Positions 18,170 through 27,964 of a stretch of 64,000 nt of DNA are shown here, in pieces. The DNA comes from Variovorax sp. IB41 (GTDB lineage: Bacteria > Pseudomonadota > Gammaproteobacteria > Burkholderiales > Burkholderiaceae_C), in contig NZ_JAEFCB010000007.1 in NCBI RefSeq assembly GCF_016405905.1, positions 169,024 through 233,023 on the forward strand. Direction: 5' to 3'. Each line of letters starts with the position of its first letter. Position 1 is the stretch's first letter. Under the pieces are notes generated by a model. The model was given only the letters and a program-made list of their open reading frames with translations. It did not search any database and was not told where the DNA came from. Both the position numbers and the translations under genes were made by a program.

Positions 18170-18391
18170 ATGCTCGAAATGGAAGACCCCGACTCACACG
18201 GCTTGGCAGCCCAGGCGGCCGAGTGGCGACGGCGAGCCCTTCGAGGCGATCGGGATGCACGGGGCATCGCCCATGCGCTCGAAGTGGAGGTGCGACGGCT
18301 GCGCGGCGGACCGCCGATCGCGGCCCACGATCTGGACACTCGCCCCTTGGCCGACTGGCCATCCGTGCGGCCTTGGTGGAAGCCCTGGTGA
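18170..18391 (+). CDS. Small hypothetical protein, Arg/Trp-rich
   Basis: A 73-residue open frame from the ATG at 18170. It is charged and helical (AAEWRRRALRGDRDARGIAH, then ALEVEVRRLRGG) and ends in RPWWKPW. The composition looks like a real short protein rather than a shadow, and small proteins of this style occur in related bacteria as I remember them. An in-frame ATG at 18182 is an alternative start. No function is known. The 186 bases before it hold nothing I can identify. Confidence 0.5.
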   Translation: MLEMEDPDSHGLAAQAAEWRRRALRGDRDARGIAHALEVEVRRLRGGPPIAAHDLDTRPLADWPSVRPWWKPW

Positions 18392-18413
18392 GGCGATTCC
18401 CTCAAGTGCTTCA

Positions 18414-18962
18414 TCACTTGAGTTTCTGCCGCCTTCCATTTCTCTCCGCAATCTCGAGATCGATTGACGCCTGCAGGCGCACCTGACGTTCGCGGTCCGC
18501 CGAGTCGGTGCGAAGCGATCTCACACGCACACCCTCGCCCGAACGATCTCCGCTATCGGTGATCCGCTCGCCCGATTTTTCACGCCAGATCAACACCGCA
18601 CTCGCCAGGAAAATAGCGGCGACTGCAAGCTCTGTGAAAACCCCGCTCAAATCGTCTTTGACGAGCGGGGTTAGTTCTTGATCTGCCCCGTCTTGCGGAG
18701 GCAGCAGCACCGCAACTTTTTTGCCAATGGCGCGGGGATTGAATTTGCCACCGCCCGACGCTCTAAGTTCGCCCCTTCGGCCATCAGGCTGAACGTACTC
18801 GATCCAAACTTCTTGCCCGCCAGCCCGGGTGACGACGCCTTTGACTTCATCGAAGGAAAGAAGGGCGACAACTGCTCGGTATGACGACGAAAGAGCAATC
18901 AAGAGTACGACGAAGCCGATGGCCGCAAGAACGCCCGTCAGGGATATTCGCAGTACTTTCAT
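18414..18962 (-). CDS. DUF3592-like membrane protein
   Basis: A 182-aa protein with two membrane segments: LTGVLAAIGFVVLLIALSSS (about residues 8-27) and VFTELAVAAIFLASAVLIW (about 107-125). Between them lies a small beta-rich domain (VKGVVTRAGGQEVWIEYVQPDG). This layout is that of DUF3592 proteins, whose role is unknown. The C-terminal 55 residues are charged and cytoplasmic. The frame stays open upstream across the next gene, but the start with signal-like hydrophobic segment at 18962 is clear. Confidence 0.72.
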   Translation of the reverse strand: MKVLRISLTGVLAAIGFVVLLIALSSSYRAVVALLSFDEVKGVVTRAGGQEVWIEYVQPDGRRGELRASGGGKFNPRAIGKKVAVLLPPQDGADQELTPLVKDDLSGVFTELAVAAIFLASAVLIWREKSGERITDSGDRSGEGVRVRSLRTDSADRERQVRLQASIDLEIAERNGRRQKLK

Positions 18963-19000
18963 AAGCGCCGTTGAACGCTCGCATGCCCAAAGGCCAAGCC

Positions 19001-19450
19001 TTACTTTTCTTCCAGCAGTTCGGCCACGTCCTTCTTGCTGAGGCTTCTCACGGCCGCCAGGGACTGCAACTGCGCCGCACGCGGCCGGGCTTTGCCCTGT
19101 TCCCAGTGATAGATCGTCTGGCCCGACACGCCAACAAGCTTCCCGTACGACGCAGCTGAAAGACCGAGCTTGCCGCGATGCGTGGCCAGCCGCGTCGCGC
19201 TGAATCGCCGCTTCGGCCCCGCCTCGCCCGACTCGTCCGTCTGATCGGCATCGTCGGCAGGCGCTCGCCGTGCGGCGCCTTTGGCGGCGCGTCGCAATTC
19301 CTTTTCCAGTGCACTCACCTGCCGGCGCAATGCGGCGATCGAGGCGCGATGTTGGGCGGAGGCCTTCTTGAGGATGTCGATCTCCGCGCGAACTTCTTTC
19401 CTGGCAACGCGTGAGATCTCGGCTTTGAGGATGGATGCAATATTGGGCAT
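19001..19450 (-). CDS. XRE-type helix-turn-helix protein with N-terminal coiled coil
   Basis: A 149-aa DNA-binding protein. Residues 10-60 form a likely coiled coil (IDILKKASAQHRASIAALRRQ). An Arg/Ala/Asp linker follows. The C-terminal XRE helix-turn-helix is LSAASYGKLVGVSGQTIYHWEQG (about residues 97-119), where GQTIYHWE is the recognition helix. The DNA-binding domain at the C-terminus rather than the N-terminus is unusual for a phage-type repressor. It may be a nucleoid or local regulator. Target unknown. Confidence 0.8.
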   Translation of the reverse strand: MPNIASILKAEISRVARKEVRAEIDILKKASAQHRASIAALRRQVSALEKELRRAAKGAARRAPADDADQTDESGEAGPKRRFSATRLATHRGKLGLSAASYGKLVGVSGQTIYHWEQGKARPRAAQLQSLAAVRSLSKKDVAELLEEK

Positions 19451-19580
19451 GCCGGCATTGTGACCACATAGCGGGTCCGCGGCTGTCAGGATTCTTGACC
19501 AGAGACGCGGGCGTGGAGCTCCTTGCCCATGGCCAGCGATGAACGCGCGAGCGCCTTGCCCGCCTCAGGCTTCGCCACGT

Positions 19581-20012
19581 TCAGCGCACGCGCGCGTAGG
19601 CATCCGGCACGTACTTCTCCATCAACGTCTGCGGCCGCGACGGCGGCGTGAAGCCGAACTTCGCATAGAGCCCGTGCGCATCGCCGGTCGCCAGCATGAA
19701 GCGCCGCAGCCCCTGCAGTTGCGGATGGGCCATGACCGCCGCGACCATGGCCGCGCTGTACCCGTTGCCGCGATGCGCCTTCAGCACGAACACATCGACG
19801 AGGTAGGCGAACGTTGCGTAGTCGGAGACGACCCTTGCGAACGCCACCTGCGCATCGCCGAGGAAGCCGCCGAAGTTCAGCGAGTTGTCGATGGACGTGC
19901 GCACGGTCTCGATCGGAATCTGCCGCGCCCACGCCGACTCTTCCGACAGGAAGCGATGGATGAGCGGCACGTCCAGGTCCTCGATCGCGGTGGAGATTCG
20001 AAGTTGCTGCAT
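19581..20012 (-). CDS. GNAT-family N-acetyltransferase
   Basis: A 143-aa acetyltransferase. The acetyl-CoA binding core is VDVFVLKAHRGNGYSAAMVAAVM (about residues 74-96), followed by the strand FMLATGDAHGLYAKFGF, the usual motif B. The N-terminus starts QQLRISTAIEDLD. Substrate unknown; the closest general resemblance is to small arylalkylamine- or amino-acid-type GNATs. An ATG 12 bases upstream (20024) would add four residues, and the frame is open further back without good similarity. It stands alone. Confidence 0.85.
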   Translation of the reverse strand: MQQLRISTAIEDLDVPLIHRFLSEESAWARQIPIETVRTSIDNSLNFGGFLGDAQVAFARVVSDYATFAYLVDVFVLKAHRGNGYSAAMVAAVMAHPQLQGLRRFMLATGDAHGLYAKFGFTPPSRPQTLMEKYVPDAYARVR

Positions 20013-20094
20013 GCCGGCGAGCATAAGCAAAGCCCTTTCGTTGGAGAAGTCCTGGCACATGCCCCGTCATGCGTGTCACCGATAATCCGCGCCA

Positions 20095-20496
20095 ATGCCC
20101 ACGCCCTTCCACGCCGCACCGAACAGGCACGCAGCCCCTGCGGTCTTGCGGCGTCCCGGTGTGCCGCTGATCCGATGGGCGCTGCTGTGGTTCGCGCTGT
20201 CGCTCGGCGCGGCCATCGCCTCGCCGATGGTGCATCCGGTGTCGATGGAACTGGTCTGCTCGGCCAGCGGTTCGGTCAAGGCCATCGTGCACACCGACGA
20301 TGGCGCGCACGAACTGGGCGCCGGTCACCTCGACTGCCCGCTGTGCGCGCTCGGCGGCGCACCGCCCGCAACGCCGGGCGTGTCATTGCCATCGGTCGCA
20401 CCCGCGGTCCACGCGGCCACGCCGTTCGCGCGTGCGCACATCGCCGCCATCACCGCAGCGCCGCCGCCCGCGCGCGGGCCTCCCTCGCTCTCCTGA
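20095..20496 (+). CDS. DUF2946-family protein
   Basis: A 133-aa protein with an N-terminal membrane segment or signal anchor (LIRWALLWFALSLGAAIASP, about residues 25-44), then MELVCSASGSVKAIV and HLDCPLCALGGAPP. The paired CPLC and preceding Cys are the mark of DUF2946 proteins, often found near copper genes. Here it starts a cluster with a SCO1-type and a PCuAC protein, so a part in copper handling in the periplasm is likely. The C-terminal tail is Ala/Pro-rich. Confidence 0.75.
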   Translation: MPTPFHAAPNRHAAPAVLRRPGVPLIRWALLWFALSLGAAIASPMVHPVSMELVCSASGSVKAIVHTDDGAHELGAGHLDCPLCALGGAPPATPGVSLPSVAPAVHAATPFARAHIAAITAAPPPARGPPSLS

Positions 20497-20601
20497 ATCG
20501 CTTCCGGTTTCCGCGCATGTGATGCCGCCTTGTTGACGGCACCGCATCGCGCGTTCCCGCCATTCATGCGATCGCGATCACGATCGCCAGAGAGAGCTTT
20601 C

Positions 20602-21219
20602 ATGCACACGACACGACCCAAAGAATTTTCACGACGGCACCTGCTCGTCGCCGGCGGCGGCCTCGCCGCGCTGTCGCTCGCCGCTTGCGACAAGGTGCTG
20701 CCCGCGCGCTTCAACGGCATCGACATCACCGGCGCCAACTACGCGCAGGATTTCCGTCTCACCGACCCCGACGGCCGCGAGCGCACCGTGGCCGATTTCA
20801 AGGGCAAGGCCGTGATGCTGTTCTTCGGCTTCACGCAGTGCCCCGACGTCTGCCCCACCGCGCTGCTGCGCGCCGCCGAGATCCGCCACATGCTCGGCGC
20901 CGACGGCGAGCGGCTGCAGGTGATCTTCGTCACCGTCGATCCGGAGCGCGACACGCCCATCGTGCTCAAGGCCTACACGAACGCATTCGATGCGAGCTTC
21001 ATCGGGCTCTACGGCGACCTGCAACGAACCAGCGAAACGGCCAAGGCCTTCAAGGCCTACTACAAGAAAGTGCCCACGGGCGCTTCGTACACGATGGACC
21101 ATTCGGCCTTCAGCTACGTGTACGACCCGCAAGGAAAAGTGCGGCTGGTGCTGCGCCACGAACAGAGCGCGCAGGAATGCACCGAAGACCTGCGCACGAT
21201 TCTCAAGACGACCGCCTGA
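20602..21219 (+). CDS. SCO1/SenC-family copper chaperone
   Basis: A 205-aa thioredoxin-like protein that delivers copper to the CuA centre of cytochrome c oxidase. The N-terminus (FSRRHLLVAGGGLAALSLAAC) is a lipoprotein signal with Cys near residue 26 and a twin-Arg-like start. The copper site is CPDVC in FFGFTQCPDVCPTALL (about residues 74-89), with the distal His in YTMDHSAFSYV. All three ligands are present. AGAGAG precedes the ATG at 20602. It is followed after 49 bases by a PCuAC gene, the usual partner. Confidence 0.92.
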   Translation: MHTTRPKEFSRRHLLVAGGGLAALSLAACDKVLPARFNGIDITGANYAQDFRLTDPDGRERTVADFKGKAVMLFFGFTQCPDVCPTALLRAAEIRHMLGADGERLQVIFVTVDPERDTPIVLKAYTNAFDASFIGLYGDLQRTSETAKAFKAYYKKVPTGASYTMDHSAFSYVYDPQGKVRLVLRHEQSAQECTEDLRTILKTTA

Positions 21220-21268
21220 GCACCCGCTCCGTCCGATCCGATCCATTCAATCCAAGGAGATTTCCCTC

Positions 21269-21757
21269 ATGACGAACATGACCCCCATCGCACGCATCCT
21301 CGCCCTCTCCGCCGCTTCGTTCCTCGTGGCCACCGCGCATGCGCAGGTCACCGTGAAGGAGGCGTGGGTGCGCGCCACCGTGCCGCAGCAGCAGGCCACC
21401 GGCGCGTTCATGCAGATCAGCGCCGCGAAGGACACCCGGCTCATCTCGGCCAGCTCGCCCGTCACGCCGGTCGTCGAGGTGCACGAGATGGCGATGCAGG
21501 ACGGCGTGATGCGCATGCGCCAGGTGCCTTCGGTCGCATTGCCCGCGGGCAAGACGGTCGAGCTCAAGCCCGGCGGCTATCACGTGATGCTGCTCGATCT
21601 CAAGCAGCAGGTGAAGGAAGGCGACACGGTGCCGCTCACGCTGGTGTTCGAAGGACAGGACGGCAAGCGCGAGACGCTGGAGGTGAAGGCGCCGGTGCGC
21701 GCGCTCAACGCCGCGGCCAAGCCTGCCGGCGCTGCGCACGGCGAGCACAAGCACTGA
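21269..21757 (+). CDS. PCuAC-family periplasmic copper chaperone
   Basis: A 162-aa exported protein. A signal peptide (about residues 1-25, ending AHAQ) is followed by a cupredoxin-like domain. The Cu(I)-binding pattern H(M)X10MX21HXM is readable in VEVHEMAMQDGVMRMRQV and, later, GGYHVML. The C-terminal HGEHKH tail adds further metal ligands. It hands copper to the SCO protein or directly to oxidase subunit II. The ribosome site AAGGAGA lies at the right distance. It ends the three-gene copper cluster. Confidence 0.93.
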   Translation: MTNMTPIARILALSAASFLVATAHAQVTVKEAWVRATVPQQQATGAFMQISAAKDTRLISASSPVTPVVEVHEMAMQDGVMRMRQVPSVALPAGKTVELKPGGYHVMLLDLKQQVKEGDTVPLTLVFEGQDGKRETLEVKAPVRALNAAAKPAGAAHGEHKH

Positions 21758-22026
21758 GCGACTGCGCGAGAGATCGATCGCCGATCGCTGCACACGAGCG
21801 GCCGGCGATGTTACCCAAGAGCGCCGCGTGTCACACGGGAAATCTGCTGGGGATTTCCCCTTACGCCGGCTGTGAACGCACCAGTTTGCGTCGCACGTTT
21901 TCCCCGCCGGCCGAAGGGCTGCTCATTCAACAGGCAACGTGGTGGGAAGCCCCGTCATTGCTCGCTTTGAAGCCCGCCCTCCTCCGGCAACCCACAGAGT
22001 TGTCCACAGAAAAATCGAACAAGTCA

Positions 22027-23667
<1,641 letters not shown>

Positions 23668-23744
23668 GTTCTTGTCTCCTGTGCGCCAACGGGAATCTCA
23701 TGCAGCGGCCGGCTGCATCGTAGGCAGGGCCTCGCGCGCGCCAC

Positions 23745-23762
23745 ATCGTCGGAACGGACGAT
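23745..23762 (-). promoter_or_regulatory. Shared acyl-CoA operator, site 1
   Basis: ATCGTCGGAACGGACGAT is a near-perfect palindrome located 77 bp upstream of the acyl-CoA synthetase start (23667) and 81 bp from the divergent nitroreductase. It matches four other sites at 34647, 37686, 46913 and 49349. See the finding on the putative regulon. Confidence 0.7.
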
Positions 23763-23843
23763 TGAGCACCTGAGGGTTGCCCCTAGCATCGGTGTCATCC
23801 AGGACGATGTCGTCCCGCCTTTCTTCCGAGTGAAAGCCAAAGC

Positions 23844-24515
23844 ATGAACGTGTACGAAGCCGTTGCGAGCCGCCGATCGGTGCGCGAATTTTTGAGCGAC
23901 CCCGTGGCGCCCGATGTCATCCGCCGCGTGCTGCAGCAAGCATTGCGCGCGCCCTCGGGCGGCAACCTGCAGCCCTGGCACCTGCACGTGGTGGGCGGCG
24001 AACGGCTCGATGAACTCAAGGCGCTCATGCGCACCCGCGTGCACGAAGCGCCGACCGGCGAAGGCACCGAATACGACATCTACCCGCGCGAGCTCGTCGC
24101 GCCTTATCGCGACCGCCGCTTCGCGGTCGGCGAGGCGATGTATGCGCGCCTGGGAATTCCGCGTGAGGACAAGGCCGCGCGGCGCGCATGGTTCGCGCGC
24201 AACTACCAGTTCTTCGGCGCGCCGCTCGCGCTGTTCTGCACGGTGGACCGCCGCATGGGTCCGCCGCAGTGGTCGGACCTGGGCATGGTGCTGCAGAACG
24301 TGATGCTGCTGCTGCGCGCCGAGGGCCTGGACAGCTGCCCGCAGGAGTGCTGGGCGATGTACCCGCAGACCATCGGGCGCTTCATCGAACTGCCGCCCGA
24401 ACGGATGCTGTTCACGGGCATGGCCATCGGGTACGCGGACCGCAGCAAGGCGATCGATGCGCTGGTGACCGAGCGCGCGCCGCTGGATGAAGTGGCGCAG
24501 TTCATCGGCATCTGA
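23844..24515 (+). CDS. Nitroreductase-family flavoprotein
   Basis: A 223-aa FMN-dependent oxidoreductase. It opens with the family motif YEAVASRRSVREFLSDPV, then ALRAPSGGNLQPWHLHVV (about residues 33-50) for FMN binding, and ends with AIGYADRSKAIDAL. The middle helix region DLGMVLQNVMLLLRAEGLDSCPQECWA is also typical. Such enzymes reduce nitro groups, quinones or enones with NAD(P)H; the natural substrate is unknown. It is divergent from the acyl-CoA synthetase and shares its promoter region. Confidence 0.9.
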   Translation: MNVYEAVASRRSVREFLSDPVAPDVIRRVLQQALRAPSGGNLQPWHLHVVGGERLDELKALMRTRVHEAPTGEGTEYDIYPRELVAPYRDRRFAVGEAMYARLGIPREDKAARRAWFARNYQFFGAPLALFCTVDRRMGPPQWSDLGMVLQNVMLLLRAEGLDSCPQECWAMYPQTIGRFIELPPERMLFTGMAIGYADRSKAIDALVTERAPLDEVAQFIGI

Positions 24516-24608
24516 CGAGCGCGCGGAAAGTACGCCGATCGGCGGGCGTGCAAATGGAACGATGTGCCGCTAACATCGCTCCCGCCCGTTTGTTGCAGGA
24601 GGTAAAAA

Positions 24609-26255
24609 ATGCCCGCGATGCCGCTCGTTTCCCGTCTTCGTCTTGCCCTGTTCGTCCTGGTGCCGCTGGCGCTCGCTTCGTGCGGCGGCGGTGGAGGCGG
24701 TGGCGGCTTTTCCTTCTTTCCCTTTCCGCCACCGTCGACCGCGGCGAAGTACGCGGTGGGCGGCAACGTCAGCGGCCTGCAGGGCAGCGGCCTCGTGCTG
24801 CAACTCGCTGGCGCCACCGACCTGGCCGTGACCGCCAACGGCGCCTTCGTCTTCAGCGAGAAACTCGACAAGGGCGCGAGCTACGCGGTGAGCGTCAAGC
24901 AGCAGCCCTCGACGCCCTCGCAGACCTGCACCGTGAACAACGCGTCCGGCACCATCGGGAATGCCGACGTCGCCAACGTGGCGGTGGTCTGCGCCACCAC
25001 GAGCCAGAAGGTGAGCGTAGCCGTCACGGGCCTGGACGCAGCCGGCGGGCTGGTGCTGCAGAACAATGCAGGCGACGACCTTGCCGTGAGCGCCGACGGC
25101 ACCTTCAGCTTTGCGACGCCGGTGGCAGTCGGCGCCGACTACGGCGTGACGGTGAAGACGCAGCCCACCGCGCTGCAGGTGTGCATCGCGAAGCAGGCAT
25201 TCGGCACGGTGACCACGGCGCCCATCGCCTCGGTGACGATCGCCTGCACGACGCCGGGCGCCGATCGCTTTGCCTTCACCGCCAACGAGGGCACGAGCGA
25301 TGTTTCGATGTACATCGTCAATTCCGATGGCAGCCTGACGGATGCCGGCCGCTTCCCCGTGGGCGGGACGCCTCAGCATGTGACCACGCACCCTTCGAAG
25401 CCGTACATCTACGCCAGCAACATCTCGGGCGCCACCAGGGGCGTCATCCAGTACACCATCGACACCACCACCGTTCCCACGGGCACGCTGACACAGCAGC
25501 GCGCCATCACCGCCGGTGTCGGAACGAACCCGTACTTCGTCGGAATCGCGCCCAACGGCCAGCATGCCTACGTGATCGGGGATGGGATGCTGCACACCCT
25601 CGACGTCGATCCCAACACAGGCGAACTCACCGGCGGCACGGCCGTTGCCGGTGGCGTCAGCCGCAAGATCGGCCTGGACCCCCAAGGCCGCTTCGCGTTC
25701 GTGGTGGTCAACGGCAACTCCCTGGCCGCGTTCCGCCTGGACCCGGCCACAGGCGCGCCGATCTCTCCGCCCGCGTCGGTCGCGCTGCCCGGCAGCAGCG
25801 GACTCACCGACATCGCGATCGAGCCCACCGGCCGCTTCGCCTATGCCAACGTCGGCAACAACCCCGGCACGCTGCTCGCGTACGCGATCGACGCGACCAC
25901 GGGCGCGCTGACCCAGATCGGCTCGGTCCCCGCCGGCAACACGCCCTTCGGCATGGCCATCGATCCGAGCGGCCGCTTCCTGTATGCGGCGAACAGAAAC
26001 TCCAACAACGTCTCGGCGTACAGCATCGACCCGCGCACCGGCGCGCTCACGCCGGTGCCAGGCCAACCTTTCGCGGCGGGCAACGTGCCCAACTCCGTGA
26101 CCGTGGACCGCACGGGCCGCTTCGCCTACACGGCCAACCAAGCCGACAACACGATCACCTTCTTCACGATCGATAGGGCGACCGGCTCGCTCGGTACGGG
26201 CGTCAGAATCGTGTCCTCGGGCGGCGGGCCGCAATTCCTCGCGCTCACGAAATAA
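24609..26255 (+). CDS. Lipoprotein with tandem beta repeats and a YVTN-type beta-propeller
   Basis: A 548-aa exported protein. A lipoprotein signal ends at ALASC (Cys near residue 23) followed by a Gly run. Two homologous domains of about 85 residues follow: the first contains VSGLQGSGLVLQLAGATDLAV, the second VTGLDAAGGLVLQNNAGDDLAV. Residues 215-548 form a seven-bladed beta-propeller of the lactonase/YVTN type with repeats such as DPSGRFLYAANRNSNNVSAYSID and DRTGRFAYTANQADNTITFFTID. No lactonase catalytic residues can be assigned. AGGAGG lies upstream of the ATG. The role is probably surface binding. Confidence 0.85.
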   Translation: MPAMPLVSRLRLALFVLVPLALASCGGGGGGGGFSFFPFPPPSTAAKYAVGGNVSGLQGSGLVLQLAGATDLAVTANGAFVFSEKLDKGASYAVSVKQQPSTPSQTCTVNNASGTIGNADVANVAVVCATTSQKVSVAVTGLDAAGGLVLQNNAGDDLAVSADGTFSFATPVAVGADYGVTVKTQPTALQVCIAKQAFGTVTTAPIASVTIACTTPGADRFAFTANEGTSDVSMYIVNSDGSLTDAGRFPVGGTPQHVTTHPSKPYIYASNISGATRGVIQYTIDTTTVPTGTLTQQRAITAGVGTNPYFVGIAPNGQHAYVIGDGMLHTLDVDPNTGELTGGTAVAGGVSRKIGLDPQGRFAFVVVNGNSLAAFRLDPATGAPISPPASVALPGSSGLTDIAIEPTGRFAYANVGNNPGTLLAYAIDATTGALTQIGSVPAGNTPFGMAIDPSGRFLYAANRNSNNVSAYSIDPRTGALTPVPGQPFAAGNVPNSVTVDRTGRFAYTANQADNTITFFTIDRATGSLGTGVRIVSSGGGPQFLALTK

Positions 26256-26327
26256 AAAGGCGCCCACAACCGGCACGGGGAACGGATCGTGCTTGACGGA
26301 GAGGACCATTCAGGCGCCTCCCCCGTC

Positions 26328-27122
26328 ATGCTCATCGCACAGATCTCCGACCCCCATGTCCGCCCCGCCGGCCAGCTGTACCAGGGCGTGGTCGATTCGA
26401 ACCGGATGTTCGAAGCGGCCATCGCCCACCTGCACTCGCTCGACCGACAGCCCGACCTGGTGCTGCTGACCGGCGACCTCGTCGATGAAGGCCGGCCCGA
26501 GGAGTACGCGCAGGTGCGCCGCCTGCTCGCGCACCTGGCGCTGCCGTACCTCGTCATCCCCGGCAACCACGACCATCGCGAGAACTTCCGCGCCGCCTTC
26601 GCGGACCATGCCTATCTGCCCACCACGGGCGCGCTGCACTACTGCATCGACACGCACCCGGTGCGCATCGTTGCGCTCGACGCTTGCGTTCCCGGGCTGC
26701 ATCACGGACACGCCGACGCCGAGGGCCTCGCGTGGCTGCAGCGCACGCTCGATGCCGACCGCAAAAAGCCGACGCTGCTGATGCTGCATCACCCGCCCTT
26801 CTCGAGCGGCATTCCGTACATGGACAGCTACCGGTACATCGACGCCGCGCCGCTCGAAGCCATCGTGCGAAGCGCCGGCAACATCGAGCTCGTGCTCTGC
26901 GGGCACGTGCACCGCACGATGTTCAAGCGCTGGGCGGGCACGGTCGTCTGTTCGTGCCCGAGCAGCACGACCGAGATCGCGCTGCGGCTGGCGCCCGACG
27001 CGGCGCCCGCGTCTTACGTGGGACGGCCGGGTTGCATGCTGCACCTGTGGGACGAGGCAGAGGGCATGGTGAGCCATGTGAGCCACATCGAAAAGATGGA
27101 CGGGCCCTACCCGTTTGCGTGA
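26328..27122 (+). CDS. Metallophosphoesterase, CpdA-like phosphodiesterase
   Basis: A 264-aa class III cyclic-nucleotide-phosphodiesterase-like enzyme. The two-metal site is complete: DPH (residue 8), GDLVDEG, GNHDHRENF (GNHD motif), MLHHPPF and CGHVHRTMF. This order and spacing match CpdA, which hydrolyses cAMP, and related glycerophosphodiesterases; which one applies cannot be decided. A GTG or earlier frame start at 26289 is possible, but similarity begins at MLIAQISDPHV. It may be co-transcribed with the AraC regulator 30 bases downstream. Confidence 0.88.
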   Translation: MLIAQISDPHVRPAGQLYQGVVDSNRMFEAAIAHLHSLDRQPDLVLLTGDLVDEGRPEEYAQVRRLLAHLALPYLVIPGNHDHRENFRAAFADHAYLPTTGALHYCIDTHPVRIVALDACVPGLHHGHADAEGLAWLQRTLDADRKKPTLLMLHHPPFSSGIPYMDSYRYIDAAPLEAIVRSAGNIELVLCGHVHRTMFKRWAGTVVCSCPSSTTEIALRLAPDAAPASYVGRPGCMLHLWDEAEGMVSHVSHIEKMDGPYPFA

Positions 27123-27152
27123 CACTGCCGCTCGCGACTTCGAACCCACGCC

Positions 27153-27929
27153 ATGCCCCAGGAACGAACCCTTCTCTACGCCGGACGCGAGTTCGAGGTG
27201 GAACACGTTCGCTCGCATGCGCATGGCCATGAATGGAGCGCGCCGTACGTCATGGCGTCGCAGCGCATCGTCTTTCCGATCAGCCGCGCGATGCTGGAGC
27301 TGCGCTTGGGCAATGACACCTGGCTGGTCGATGGACTCACCACCATCAGCTTCAGCGATGCGGCGGTCTACCAGCTGCGGCCGGGTGCACAGGCCGCGCG
27401 GCGCAGCGTGATCGTCAGCGGGCATCGGCGGATCTCGGCGCATGCAGCGCCGGATGTCTGCTTCCTCTCGCCGAAGTCGCTCTATCGCGTCCATATCGCG
27501 CAGCAGCAGCTTCGATCGGGCACTAGCGATGCGACGCCGATCGCCTCGCTCGTCGACGAACTGCGTTGCGCACGCCGGCTGGTGCCGCTGACCGGCCCTG
27601 TCGCCGGCGCACGGCGGCTGCTCGTGGAAACCGCGGACCGGCATGCGGGCCCATCGCTGCATGAGGTCGCCGATGCCGTCTCGCGCTCGCCGTTCCACCT
27701 GGCGCGCAGCTTCAGGACGCAAACCGGCCTCAGCCTGCACCAGTACCGCCAGCACCTGCGCCTGGCCACGGCGATGGAGCGCCTGGTCGATGGCGACCGC
27801 GACCTGCCCGGCATCGCGCACGATCTCGGCTACTGCAGCCAGAGCCACCTGGGCGCGGTGTTCCGGCAGGAGGTCGGCGTCACGCTGGGCGAAGCCCGCC
27901 GCACGCTGGGGCCGGGCGCACGAATCTGA
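27153..27929 (+). CDS. AraC-family transcriptional regulator
   Basis: A 258-aa regulator. An N-terminal cupin-like sensor (residues 1-110) precedes two helix-turn-helix units: PSLHEVADAVSRSPFHLARSFRTQTGLSLHQYRQHLRL (about residues 167-205) and DLPGIAHDLGYCSQSHLGAVFRQEVGVTLGEARR. The second unit is the conserved AraC signature. Ligand and targets are not apparent. Possible targets are the upstream phosphodiesterase and the downstream EamA transporter, which starts 35 bases later in the same direction. Confidence 0.9.
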   Translation: MPQERTLLYAGREFEVEHVRSHAHGHEWSAPYVMASQRIVFPISRAMLELRLGNDTWLVDGLTTISFSDAAVYQLRPGAQAARRSVIVSGHRRISAHAAPDVCFLSPKSLYRVHIAQQQLRSGTSDATPIASLVDELRCARRLVPLTGPVAGARRLLVETADRHAGPSLHEVADAVSRSPFHLARSFRTQTGLSLHQYRQHLRLATAMERLVDGDRDLPGIAHDLGYCSQSHLGAVFRQEVGVTLGEARRTLGPGARI

Positions 27930-27964
27930 TAGCTTTCGCGCCGGGCCGTCGCGAGACTCGCGCG

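Noticed and set aside
17940..18467. Open frame of 175 codons on the plus strand over the start of the SRPBCC gene
   Set aside because: It overlaps the SRPBCC N-terminus in antisense and the better-looking 73-aa frame in another phase; composition is shadow-like.
22000..22008. DnaA-box-like TTGTCCACA between the PCuAC gene and the acyl-CoA synthetase
   Set aside because: It is a single copy without the cluster, AT-rich unwinding element or dnaA/dnaN neighbours expected of an origin.
26260..26320. AGGCGCC and GGCGCCT as a terminator after the beta-propeller gene
   Set aside because: The arms are about 40 bases apart with no T run, so a functional hairpin terminator is unlikely.
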